From NCBI GenBank assembly GCA_900642245.1, contig CAAAJI010000014.1, positions 180,538 through 244,537 of the forward strand: DNA of 64,000 bases, given 5' to 3'. The notes under the pieces were generated by a model that was not told the origin of the DNA, ran no database searches, and saw only the letters and a program-made list of their open reading frames with translations. Each line of letters begins with the position of its first letter. Position 1 is the stretch's first letter. This stretch comes from Fragilaria radians. Its lineage: Eukaryota > Bacillariophyta > Fragilariophyceae > Fragilariales > Fragilariaceae. Both the position numbers and the translations under genes were made by a program. Shown here piece by piece: positions 23,526-34,000 of this stretch.

Positions 23526-23972
23526 CTAATCTTTCTTCAGCAGAAGATACAATCTCATGTCCGGTAAAATGTTTGCAAGATGCCTCTGATCACCTGTCAG
23601 GCGCATCAGCAATCCTCCAAATGACGCAGCGATCACCACTATGTTGTCCTTCGAATATTTCATATCAAAGATCCGCCCATGCATGACATATTCATAGTTA
23701 TCTGCCAATGATGGTTCGGTAGAATTTGGTATGAATGAAAAATGGTCTGCAGGACTTCCGTCCAAGTGTAGCGTAGATGCTAGAACCAAAGTTATCTTTT
23801 CACCATCTTTAACGCTATATATCTCGCAATTCATATCCAATAATAACTCGCACTCAAAGGTTGTCCCTGTCGCAGCAAGGCGATTCACTCGTTCAAATCG
23901 TTTCCCATCTGGATTCAATTCCGTCACTTCGAAGATGTCTTCAAAAAGCGTGACCTTAGCCGACGTCTCCAT
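23526..23972 (-). CDS. RPB8: RNA polymerases I, II and III shared subunit RPB8 (RPABC3)
   Basis: A 148-aa protein of the usual RPB8 length (about 145-150). LFEDIFEVTELNPDGKRFERVNRL at residues 9-32 is the diagnostic N-terminal block, followed by LLLDMNCEIY, ITLVLASTLHLDG, YEYVMHGRIF and the C-terminal SFGGLLMRLTGD...LYLLLKK. RPB8 is a single-stranded-nucleic-acid-binding-fold subunit common to all three nuclear polymerases. The gene has no intron and starts at the first ATG. It lies in the same orientation as the SLC35B-like gene 857 bp upstream. Confidence 0.95.
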   Translation of the reverse strand: METSAKVTLFEDIFEVTELNPDGKRFERVNRLAATGTTFECELLLDMNCEIYSVKDGEKITLVLASTLHLDGSPADHFSFIPNSTEPSLADNYEYVMHGRIFDMKYSKDNIVVIAASFGGLLMRLTGDQRHLANILPDMRLYLLLKKD

Positions 23973-24828
23973 ATTCGTTCGATATCCCTAAGATTTACGA
24001 TTTGCGGAAGACTTGAATGGTAGATAGGAAATCAAATCTCTCCGAAATTGTATGTTAATATTTTCAAGGGGAAGGAAAACTTTAGGAAAAACGACAAGAT
24101 GACAAAGGCTCCGTAGAATCTTGAACCTCTGATTTCAAACACGAGCGCAATTATGGCAAAAAGATGTAAATGGAACATGATAATACGTTTTAAAACATTA
24201 ACAATGGTTGATTACTTTTCATATAGTCATCAGGGAAGCAACATGATGCTTCAGAACATTCAAATCAGGATTGATCTGTCTATCAAAATATAATGTATCT
24301 GGTAAGGTCATTCATTTCACCATACTGCAATTGCGTGGTAGAACAAAATAAATGAAAAGTTTAACTTTTTTTTGCGTCTCAATTTTTATTTTGTAGCTAG
24401 AAGCACAAGGATGCTCAATGTCCACTATACCTTTTTCATGGTATCTTTCAAAAAATATTGAGGATTGATGTCACATTGCATAATTTGTGATCATCAAAAT
24501 GGAAGTTTACTCATACTTTTCTCTAAGGAATGTTGTTGCTGATCAAGGAAATTAAACATATGAGTACGATATACATATACGTCTCAAGAGCAGTCCCAAA
24601 AAGGCTGTTGTGATGCAATTCTTGGTGCGGCGATGTAGCACAATTGCTTCGTTTTTAAGAGGGATGCTCTTGACTTGAAGTCCGAATTTAAGCTTGATAG
24701 AGATGCAATGAAATCAATGTTGGCCTCTAAAATTACCTGTAAGAATTTACTTCAAAAATGACACTAATTTAGCCGCATACGCTATAGAATTCAAAAACGT
24801 TTGAATAATTTGCTCTCATTTAATCACG
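23973..24828. other. intergenic, no gene seen
   Basis: Promoter side of RPB8 and 3' side of the transporter gene. No open frame of interest, no RNA gene recognised. Confidence 0.5.
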
Positions 24829-25974
24829 TCATTCTTTTTGCCCTTCCGATGACCCAGGATGATTATTCTTTTCGATGGCCTTCAAGTAGCTTTTGCGTGT
24901 TTGATAAAAAAGGACACCAAAGACAATAATGGCCCCGACCAATGCCAACGCTCCAATTTGGTGTTTAAATATCATGGCAGACAGCGTTATAGAAAACATT
25001 TGACGTGTAGTCATAATGACGGTGAAAACGATTGGACCGAATTCTTTAATGGTGTAGAAAATGAAAAGCTGACCAGTTGCTGAAGTTATTGCTGTGATAA
25101 TGTTGTATCCAAGAGCATGAGGATTGACCAAAAGGAACTCATAGACTTTGAATATATCGCCTGTGATTACCAATCCTACAGTTGTGATTATAATCGCACT
25201 CGTATTTACTCCAAGCATCATTTGGTACTGATCAATGCTTTTCTTTCCATAGTTTTGATAAAGCCGACTTTGCCACTGAGATGTAAATGAATCGGAGCAA
25301 ACATAACACAACATGAAAAGCAAGCCCTTAATCTCGGTTGTAGTATCCGAAGCAGAGGACTTGCTCGCCACACTGAATACAGCAACTCCAACTGTGATGA
25401 GAAAAGCTTCCAGATATTGTATCCAAGGGTATGCAGTGCCTTTGAGTAATTTTCCCATGAGCATAACTGGAATGATCTTCGATGATTTGAAAACGGTTTG
25501 AACTGGAAATGACACGTATTTCAGAGACGCATACTGAGACCAGGAGCTAGTTGTGTTCGAGATAGCACATGGAGTAAACGCAAGCAGCGGAGCGACATTA
25601 TTGCCAAAAATGGACCCATGTTTGATTCGTACGCAAATCATGGCAACAATGACAGCCAAAAAACGATTGGAAAAAACGCAGAATGCTGCACTTGGGAATC
25701 GGCCATCTGGCGCAGACGTTGTAGGTGTGAATACTGTAGTCATGATGAGTTCTTGCATATATCCCCATGTCAAATATGACGCCTGAAGACCGATGAAACA
25801 AACTAAAAATTTAAATGCCGACATCCAGAATGCTGGATTGTTCGGACATATGTGAACAATCCAGCGTTCCCAGAAAGGTCGTTCCACAACGCGTAAGTCT
25901 TCTTCTTCGACTTCCAAACCTTCGAAAGGCTCCAACTTCTTAATCTCTTCCTTCGAGGTCATCAAAGGCTTCAT
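24829..25974 (-). CDS. SLC35B-type nucleotide-sugar/PAPS transporter
   Basis: A 381-aa protein with about ten hydrophobic helices and no intron. GLQASYLTWGYMQELIMT near residues 60-77 is the signature of the UAA/SLC35B family. SWSQYASLKYVSFPVQTVFKSSKIIPVMLMGKLL near 165-200 and GPIVFTVIMTTRQMFSITLSAMIF near 315-340 are the other conserved blocks. The pattern is closest to SLC35B2/B3, which import the sulfate donor PAPS into the Golgi in exchange for nucleotide monophosphate. UDP-sugar specificity cannot be excluded. A soluble, acidic N-terminal tail precedes helix 1. Sulfated polysaccharides are common in marine algae, so PAPS transport fits. Confidence 0.85.
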   Translation of the reverse strand: MKPLMTSKEEIKKLEPFEGLEVEEEDLRVVERPFWERWIVHICPNNPAFWMSAFKFLVCFIGLQASYLTWGYMQELIMTTVFTPTTSAPDGRFPSAAFCVFSNRFLAVIVAMICVRIKHGSIFGNNVAPLLAFTPCAISNTTSSWSQYASLKYVSFPVQTVFKSSKIIPVMLMGKLLKGTAYPWIQYLEAFLITVGVAVFSVASKSSASDTTTEIKGLLFMLCYVCSDSFTSQWQSRLYQNYGKKSIDQYQMMLGVNTSAIIITTVGLVITGDIFKVYEFLLVNPHALGYNIITAITSATGQLFIFYTIKEFGPIVFTVIMTTRQMFSITLSAMIFKHQIGALALVGAIIVFGVLFYQTRKSYLKAIEKNNHPGSSEGQKE

Positions 25975-26382
25975 TTGACTGCAATATTAAGGATGGAACG
26001 TATATAAGATTTGGAAGCGTAAGGTTTGAAAAGAAAAACAAAATCAAGTCCCGGAAACGATTATGCAGCATACAGCTAGCTGTGTTGCAGTCACTTGAAC
26101 TTACTTCTCTACTTCTTCCTCGTCTTTGGAAACTTGTTTTGCCGGTCTGGGACTACTCATCTTGGGAGATCGCTTTATGGCAGCAGTATTATTCATATGA
26201 TTTCGTGATGTCCAGAGCGCGCTCTGCAGGGATAACTGGAACTCCTATTATTTGTATCCTACATGCCAATGTAGTACAAATGTACTTTTCCCGGTCATCA
26301 CAATCCAATACCAAAATCCGTTACGGCGAACGTTAAGTGAAGTTCTCATCGAAACATACTTCCTGGATGATGATCAACGCTA
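25975..26382. other. intergenic, no gene seen
   Basis: Between the transporter start and the left TTAA of the piggyBac element. It must contain the transporter promoter. No gene supported. Confidence 0.5.
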
Positions 26383-26406
26383 TTAACCCTTTTACACCGG
26401 TTTTTT

Positions 26407-26499
26407 TATCCCCGATAAAATGGGATAATGAATAAAAATGATTGGCTCTTTGTCGTTGCCTGCAGCCAATAGATTTTTATCCCCGATATAACTGGGATA
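26407..26499. repeat. two subterminal palindromes of the piggyBac element
   Basis: TATCCCCGATAAAATGGGATA at 26407 (21 bases, arms TATCCC and GGGATA) and a 22-base version at 26478-26499 with the same arms. A related half-site, ATATCCCAGATATAT, is at the right end near 29346. They are plausible transposase-binding sites. Confidence 0.6.
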
Positions 26500-27509
26500 G
26501 ATTCATAATTGACAATGGGTGCAAATTTGGAAGACTTGGAGTGATGCTTTGAATGTTTTATAATTGAAGATGATGATAATAGTCCAGAGGGAAAATTTGA
26601 AGTTTCAAAAGTGAGTCAAGAAGAAAGAAATACCATTATTGGAGAAAATGAGTACCTGAGAGACTTGATACACAGCAGTGGCTTAGAAATAATGCAGAAA
26701 AATCTGGTACAGCGGGCATATGAAGACAGAAATGAAAAGGATTATTCTATTTATTTTCAATCAATCATGCTTGGAAGGTATATAAGTATGGACAAATGCT
26801 GAGCTATTGAGAATCGGTAAAAAGAAAGCTTCTAAGGAGATATTAAATGCTTACATCCGTTTGGAGTTGGCAAAGGCAATTATGCATCTCAATGATATAC
26901 ATGATTATTGGAATAAAAAAAATGTTTCTTGGAAATGATGATATGAAGCCAATTATGTCCCAATAGATTCACCGAAATTCGCTCAAGTCTGAAATTGTAT
27001 CCTGAATACAACCATGATGTTGCTGCTGTAAAACCTCTTTGGCATTTTCAAATAATGTTGCATCACTTTATGAAGAATGCTGCCTCTGTGGCAGTCCCAA
27101 AAGGCTGCAGTGCACTTGATGAGAATACAATTAGTTGTAAAGCTTGTACTGGTGCAAGGTCCTATTTGAAAAGCAAGCCTCTGAAATTTGGTATCCGTTT
27201 CTATGCTGTTATTTGTTGGAAGCATGCATACTTACATTCTTTATGGGATAACGGATCTGGGAATAAGACAAATGTACTGCCTACTCACTCCTATTGCAAG
27301 ATATTTCAAGATTTGTGTGGACCCTATGATCCATAAATTGACAGCAATCTGATAAATCCTAAATCTGCATCAGCCCTATGGTGTCTCCAAATGGCTCATC
27401 AGACAAAATTGTTCAAAAATTCAGACAAGAAGTGGTCATTGGCCATGGATAATTTTTTCACAAGGCATGTACTTGCTAGTCAATTGAGACTGCTTTCAGA
27501 GGAAGACAT

Positions 27510-27664
27510 TGGAATCTTTGGAACTGTTTGCTTCAATAATGTTGATGCAGTCAATTTTCCTTGGAATCTTTTGAACTGTTTGCTTTAATAATGTTGATGC
27601 AGTCAATTTTCCTCGGAATCTTTGGAACTGTTTGCTTCAATAATGTTGATGCAGTCAATTTTCC
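27510..27664 (+). repeat. triplicated 52-53-bp segment inside the transposase
   Basis: Three copies start at 27510, 27563 and 27615, each GGAATCTTT(T/G)GAACTGTTTGCTT(C/T)AATAATGTTGATGCAGTCAATTTTCC-like. The first copy is in frame with the catalytic AMDNFF block and encodes GIFGTVCFNNVDAVNFP. The 53/52-bp spacing shifts the frame. Confidence 0.92.
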
Positions 27665-28337
27665 TCATATGAAAGAAGCAAACTTTTGACAAAACTACAC
27701 AAACGGATCAACAGCCTTGTGTTGCTAAAAATGCGGGTTTTATTGTATTTTATGAATGAAATTTTGTCACGTTTTTTCAAATGATTTAGGTAATACTCCC
27801 AGTTCTCCAATTGCTGAGCCAAACAAGGAAAAAAATCATAGTGTGCATGGACTTGCATCATTCCAAAGACGGATTGGAGGCGAGACCTTTCATCGTATAG
27901 AATTGCAAGTTCCTGCTGTCATTGGGGTGTACAACTTATTTATGAATTGTGTGGATAGGTTTGACCAGATGCGAGCAACAAACATTTCAGCATGTCAGGA
28001 AAAACGAAATCCAATGTCCATATTTACATTCTTGCTTGATGCTTCAATCCATAATGCTTTTGCATTGCTTAAAGAAATTGATCCAGAAAAGGCATCATAC
28101 ATGAAAGTATTCAAGTGCACAGTTGCTGCGCAATTAGTTGTAGAATGTATACAAATCAAAGAAAAGAAAGAAACTTTCAATTGAAGACACTGATGAAAAC
28201 AAAATTAAAATTAATAATATGGAGGGGCTTGGTGAAATTCTATCAGCCCACAGTTTTCCAGAATCAACAGAAAGAGTACACTGTTCTACGGTGAGATATA
28301 GAAAGTAGACACAGATAAAATATGTCCTATTTTATTC

Positions 28338-28681
28338 NNNNNNNNNNNNNNNNNNNNNNNNNNNNNNNNNNNNNNNNNNNNNNNNNNNNNNNNNNNNNNN
28401 NNNNNNNNNNNNNNNNNNNNNNNNNNNNNNNNNNNNNNNNNNNNNNNNNNNNNNNNNNNNNNNNNNNNNNNNNNNNNNNNNNNNNNNNNNNNNNNNNNNN
28501 NNNNNNNNNNNNNNNNNNNNNNNNNNNNNNNNNNNNNNNNNNNNNNNNNNNNNNNNNNNNNNNNNNNNNNNNNNNNNNNNNNNNNNNNNNNNNNNNNNNN
28601 NNNNNNNNNNNNNNNNNNNNNNNNNNNNNNNNNNNNNNNNNNNNNNNNNNNNNNNNNNNNNNNNNNNNNNNNNNNNNNNNN
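28338..28681. other. assembly gap (N)
   Basis: 344 undetermined bases. They fall between the last transposase core block and the Cys-rich C-terminal block of the piggyBac element. The true length may differ. Confidence 0.99.
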
Positions 28682-28849
28682 CATACTCAATGTTATCTTT
28701 GTAGTATTATGACTGAGGGTTCTAAGGAAACAACGTCAATATACAGCTGCCTACAATGTCACAAAGGGCTTCATGTTAATTGCTTCACACTCTACCATTT
28801 TAGTTGAAGGTCCATAGATTGCTACTTTGAATAATAATTCATGATCGGG

Positions 28850-29291
28850 ATGGTGTCAACTACCGAAAACACAGAAGAAAAAGGTCAAACTTATGCTGTT
28901 CTACCTTGGCGAATACTCGTTTTCCATTTGACTTATGAACTTCTATATCCCATTTAATTTCCATCACTCTCAGGCCACTTTTCCCTATACAGTCAAGAAC
29001 GCACGAAGGAATTCGAAATCAGTTCCCCTTTCCTAAAAAGCCATGCTTTTCACAAAATAATGATGGTAGGCAGATTTTCTAATTCAACTATATTTTGCCT
29101 TGTCATTTCTGAGGGTTTTTGTCTTTCATCAGCTCTACGGCGGAGAATATTTCACCTCCATAAACAATCCAATCACAGGGTGCTCCCCCATATACAGCAC
29201 TCATAATACTTTCGGAATCATCATCTTCTTCGGTACCTTTCCTTTCATGTTCCCCATCTTTATCTGTAGCTTTTCTTTCTTCTCCCGCCAT
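28850..29291 (-). pseudogene. opposite-strand accessory ORF in the right part of the piggyBac element
   Basis: A true ATG at 29291, 87 bp inside the right inverted end, opens a 62-aa frame on the minus strand. It starts with a charged stretch (GEERKATDKDGEHERKGTEEDDDSES) and ends with GGAPCDWIVYGGEIFSAVEL. After a stop, further minus-strand coding-like sequence continues in other frames, including GLRVMEIKWDIEVHKSNGKRVFAKV around 28880-28960. This suggests a second, decayed gene convergent with the transposase. No family was recognised. Confidence 0.35.
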
Positions 29292-29382
29292 GTCCAGTGA
29301 AAAAAAGTATACTCAGCAAAACATAATAGCTTGTGATTGGCTGATTATATCCCAGATATATCTTCAGGTGTTAAAGGGTTAA

Positions 29383-30576
29383 GATGCACTCTGTATATGA
29401 AACTTTTTTAACCTAACTCTCAATATGTCAACTTATTTGTTAAAAAGAAATGAAGATATTACCGGCTATTCAAGAAATACAATTTGATCGATAAAACTTA
29501 TCTTCCCTTTCCGATTTTTTCCCTTTTTGATACGATTTAATTGACTTCCTTTGTAATTTTTTGATACCTTAAAGTATAGACCAAACAGAGATACATTAAT
29601 TTAATAGATTTATGTGTAATGAACAATATTCAGTCTGACAGTAATAGATCAGACTAAGAGATAGTTTTGTGTACCAGTGTTGGAGACGTCCAAGACTGAT
29701 AGTACAACTAAATATAAAGAATCTAAATATTCTATATATTTACTCATCTGAGTTTGTGTAGTAAAGGCATTAACTATCCACTTTCTCTATATTAAAGCCA
29801 ATTAAAAACTAAAGATAGTTTTAAGAAGGATTTTGAGAGAATGAACTCATGTATATTTGTATTCTGGATTTAATTGCATACACAGGCTGTGATAACATGG
29901 CTCATTCTGGATGCCAAAGGATTTTCCATCGCACCTGTCTTAGACTTCTGGGATCAAGATGTTACCTAATTCTACAACATTTCCAAACTCAAAGTGCAAA
30001 ATACAAATTTTATGAGGCACGACATTTGCGTGAGATTGTATCTCACACAAAAGCAAATAATCAAGTATCATTGCTCTCTTGAGAGGCTCCTCATTTCCTC
30101 ATTACTACGGTGTCCATAAATGAACCTGGAAATGTTGCAACATTTCTACTTTAAATAAGTAATCAATGTTCCCTGCAACACCTTTTCTACTTTCACGTAT
30201 CCTCTATCACCTCATCTAGGTGCTGGGTTCGATACGCTTATACTGATCTCATTTTCAAGTCCTGACTTAAGATCTGTTTAGAAAGAGGAGTTTTCTTTCA
30301 TAGTAAAGAATCTGGACGTACAAAAGGTTGTGCATTCAATCCAAGATAATCGTAATTATTCATTCTACTAGGGTAGGCATGTTACCATGTGAGAAGCACA
30401 AAGAGAAAAAAGTCCCAAACCATGTCAAAAAATCTGCATCCGGTGCGGACGAATTCTTTCGTTTATAAGTACACATTGTATTTTTGAAAACTTTACATTA
30501 ATGTAATATTAGAACAAGTAAATGGTACATCCTATAATTATAATCTTAATTTTGAGAAGTCCTTAATCGACATCAT
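29383..30576. other. intergenic, no gene seen
   Basis: Right flank of the piggyBac element to the C2 copy 2 stop codon. A 77-aa plus-strand frame at 29849-30082 has a few Cys/His residues but no convincing domain. Confidence 0.5.
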
Positions 30577-31040
30577 TTACTCGTAGGAAATAGTGAGATA
30601 AATACGGGCGTCTTTGGTCAACCAGTTATCATCAACAACACGGTCAACTCCAATCGGTTCGGGACCAAGCGATAATTCTTCAAGGTTGATCTTACACATA
30701 CCAGCCTTTCCATCCAAGAGAAGGTCATCGTCCAAAACGCTGCAAGTCAACACCAGGTTATTGATTCCCATGGTATCAGGTATCTCCCAAGTGAAAGTCT
30801 CATCGAATTCTGGATTTGTTTCATCCTTCTTTTTGGATGAAATTTTTTCACCAAAGTCTTCATCAAAGATCATGTTCTAGGAGAGATCAAATGAGTCAAC
30901 TTTATGACACTGTACAAAGTACAATCGAGCATACTCACATCTTGTTCAAGATGAAACTTGACGTAAGGGTCGGTTTTTCCGATAAAGTCCTCATCGGCAA
31001 GATTTGTAACTTTGTTAAGAACGACGGTAAGAATAGCCAT
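30577..31040 (-). CDS. small C2-domain protein, copy 2
   Basis: Exons 30939..31040 and 30577..30876 (62-bp intron, GTGAGT...TAG, phase 0) give 133 aa, a single C2 domain. MAILTVVLNKVTNLADED and GKTDPYVKFHLEQD in exon 1, then FDEDFGEKISSKKKDETNPEF and VLDDDLLLDGKAG in exon 2, match copy 1 at 20532..20997 along the whole length, with the same intron position. The loop Asp residues expected for calcium binding are retained. Cytosolic by lack of a signal peptide; likely lipid- or calcium-binding. The paralogues share orientation and lie about 10 kb apart, with the piggyBac element between them. Confidence 0.87.
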
Positions 31041-34000
31041 GTTTCCCGATTTATAAGCTGGTAATGAATGAATGACTCGGATCTTTAAGATATCTTTTGG
31101 CGGATAAACGTTGCGGGGTTCTCCAATATTACGTAGGATCCTAGTATTTTATTCCCTTTGACCTAGGATGATACACAAAGACACATGGCCAGAAATTGTC
31201 TACGTGTCACATGAACATCTGGTGACTTCAAAAGCATAGTGCAGTGCAATGCGGGACAGTACGGTGAACGTTTTCAATGAGCCAACGGATGATTGAAACG
31301 GGCTCAAGGACAGCATTGCGTTACAAATTACATAACCCTTTCTGTTTTGCATCGACAGATTTATGATTAGAATGTTAGAACTTGGCATAAGGAATTTGAA
31401 ACTCTGGATTTGTCATCTAATGACCATACAATTATTAATTCAATAATCAGTATTGACGATACTATTCAGTATTGATGAATATATCTTTTTTACTTGTTTG
31501 CCAGCAGTTAAATTAGTAAATGATGTCGCGAATTCCAGAGTCATTTGAAGATGTTGGGATGTCATATTGACTCAAAACTCAACAAAACCAAATAATAATC
31601 AAATGTAGTTGGTCTTAGCCTAGACGTCATATTCAATAGTAATCTTTCAGAAGTTCACACAATCTTGACATTTATCGGAAATGAAGGTGTCAATCATTCT
31701 ATACTGTCTGAATTTCAAACAATGGGTTTGAAATCCAGACAGTCATTTATAATGTGCTACACAAGAAATAATCATAGGGGAGTTTTAGACTACTAGTGAC
31801 TCTTTCAGGGAGCATTATGTATTTAATTGAAACCTGCTGACTGGAGAGGTATCAAGTCTTTGGTTTATTCAAGACAAGACCTAATAACCTCACGAACTTT
31901 CAAAGTCAATGATCCCATTAGATTTATGCGCATGCTCGCAACAATCATTAGTGCAAAACGTGAAGTAGATATTTATCACGAGAAAAATATAAAGTTGAAA
32001 AAAGACTGTTCTAAATTGAAATATTGCAAAAAGGGGAATGAGTGGGGTATGGCTCTTAAAGTTATGGTGAAAATGATAGTGGAAGGCTGAGCTCAGCATT
32101 AGGGATAGCTGACGCCATATTAGAATGGGGTAGCAACGTAATTGATGACATACAAGTATCAAGAAACCATTCACTGATAAGGAAAGTAAGGAAACTGTTA
32201 AAATTCAAGAGGATACAAACTAAAATATCCGAACAACAAGAAAAGTCACTATCAAGCAACAAGCTGAGTGGACAATCGGCATTAGTGTCGATAAGTGAAC
32301 AACAATTACAATCGCATATATGGTAGATGAGATAGGAATATTTGACAAGTTTCACACACCAGCTTAGAAATGTACTGATTGCCTACTATCAGCATATCAA
32401 ACACCAATTACAACAGCAACTGTCCAACCACCAATAACTCACAGCAATAGAGACGTTACTTGGAACGGAACAGGGAAAACGGTTGGCATAGAAGAGCATA
32501 TAAAGAAGACACCCTAAAATACCAAGATCTCAAAATTATAAAATGGAAAGGCTAATGGAATTTGATATTGACTCTGTGTAAGATGAAATGAATCTTCGCT
32601 CTACATTATGTGACTCATGCCTTTTAGAACCATTCAAAAATAAATTTTATTTTGTCCTCTCATTTCGATTCTGATTTTTCCAATATCTCATTTTCGTTCT
32701 TAACTTAACGTGATCTTCACAAATTCTTTATTCAAACAAGCCAAGTAAATACTCAAACAATGAATAGTGGTGATCCAAGCAAAATCCTTCCTTTCCCCGG
32801 TACTACTTGGATTGAATTTGCTCAACTACTCCTAATATTGCACTTACATAACTGCTTGACAATGTCACTCCGTATTGACCTTATCATCTCGATCCGTGGA
32901 CGCTTTCGACAAGTAAATTATACAGTCCGTCACACTGATAATTGTTTCTTTTTCGCTAGTTCAATCGCCATCGCAATAGGGTAATGAATTGCGAATTCAA
33001 CTTCAAGTTGTGGACTCAAGACCAAGAAGAGTATTTTGCTTCAATTAGAAATTCGTAATCCTTATGATTTCTTTGCAGGCAGCCAAATTGTCTTCATCCA
33101 TACAATTTGATAGCTCTCTAACATTAAGCGTTACGTTTCCTCACTTTCAATGCCTCTCATGATCTCCTTTTATATTTTGCTTCTTTTCTTAGTCTCATTT
33201 TCAACTACCTATCCAAATAATTTCCTCATCATTATGGTAATCAATAAAATTCGACACATTAGCTATTTGTGCAAATACATTCTTCAGAGTCAATCGCTGG
33301 TACGTGACTGCACCCACAAGCCACGAGACTTGCCCGACATCTTCCATTTCTTTAACGAGAACTCCAATATGTTTTTCAGTACCCCCGTTAGGAATCTAAA
33401 TTTTCGAATTTTCTCCCGAACTCCTTTCTAGCTCATTACCTTAAACTCCTTTTAAATAAGTTCCTGTCTTTAATTCACTTGTGGAAATCAGGAACATGAT
33501 ACGCTCCCAAACGTTTCCGGTTCTTCCAATATGCATCCAACATACTGAATGCAGCTCTGTCTACTACTAGGTCCCCACTTGGATTCATTTTCTTAAATAA
33601 TCCTTGATAGGCCTGGATCGGACCATTAATTTTTCATCATTTTCTCCCTTTCAGCATGAGTCTCCTTAATCTCATTCTCTGAGTCTCTTAATTCATCGTC
33701 AAGATTTTTAATCAGGTTATTTCCTTTCATTGCATCTCTCGACTCGACAATATGCACTGTTTCTATACTGGGGAATCTGTGAACATCGTCTGAGTGATTC
33801 TCTGGATATCCCATAAGTAATCAACGTTCATCTTCTAATACTTTTCCGAGTAGATTGTTTTGCTTTTACAACTACTCATTTTTCATTGAGTCCTTTAACT
33901 TTCTTTGCAAGCATTAATTTCAGCTGGTATTTTCCTTTTTCTTGGCTTGTTACTATTTCTTAATAAAATCTCGCAGTTAATGTACATTCATTCTTCTACG

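Larger units (their letters stand above)
26530..28807 (+). pseudogene. decayed piggyBac transposase
   Basis: Pieces in different frames, in the correct order: an N-terminal block with SQEERNTIIGENEYL (26611-26802); LAKAIMHLNDIHDYWNKKN (about 26870-26935), which carries the family's DYW; the first catalytic Asp in CSALDENTIS and the second in LWDNGSGNKT (26995-27336); the third in LAMDNFFTRH (27391-27588); NLFMNCVDRFDQMRATN and FTFLLDASIHNAFALL (27756-28184); and a zinc-binding C-terminus CYLCS...CLQCHKGLHVNC (28690-28803). All three catalytic Asp codons survive, but stops, frameshifts and a 53-bp triplication break the gene, and a gap of N crosses the C-terminal part. It cannot make a full protein as read. 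Confidence 0.88.
26383..29382 (+). mobile_element. piggyBac-superfamily DNA transposon, TTAA-flanked, non-autonomous by decay
   Basis: TTAA at 26383-26386 and at 29379-29382 are the target duplication typical of piggyBac. Directly inside, CCCTTTTACACCGG at the left matches the reverse complement of the right end, CCCTTTAACACCTG, at 12 of 14 positions. The enclosed element is about 2.99 kb, including 344 undetermined bases. Plus-strand protein fragments match the piggyBac DDE transposase and its Cys-rich C-terminal domain, but are interrupted. Subterminal palindromes (TATCCC...GGGATA) occur at 26407-26427 and 26478-26499. The intact ends mean it could still be moved by a transposase supplied from elsewhere. 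Confidence 0.9.

Noticed and set aside
29849..30082. 77-aa frame with Cys/His residues near the piggyBac element
   Set aside because: The spacing does not fit a known zinc finger and lies outside the TTAA boundaries.
30222..30236. GGGTTCGATAC, tRNA T-loop-like
   Set aside because: No matching stems upstream; not a tRNA.
31827..32090. 87-aa plus-strand frame, Lys-rich
   Set aside because: No ATG at its 5' end, no domain; probably decayed repeat sequence or chance.
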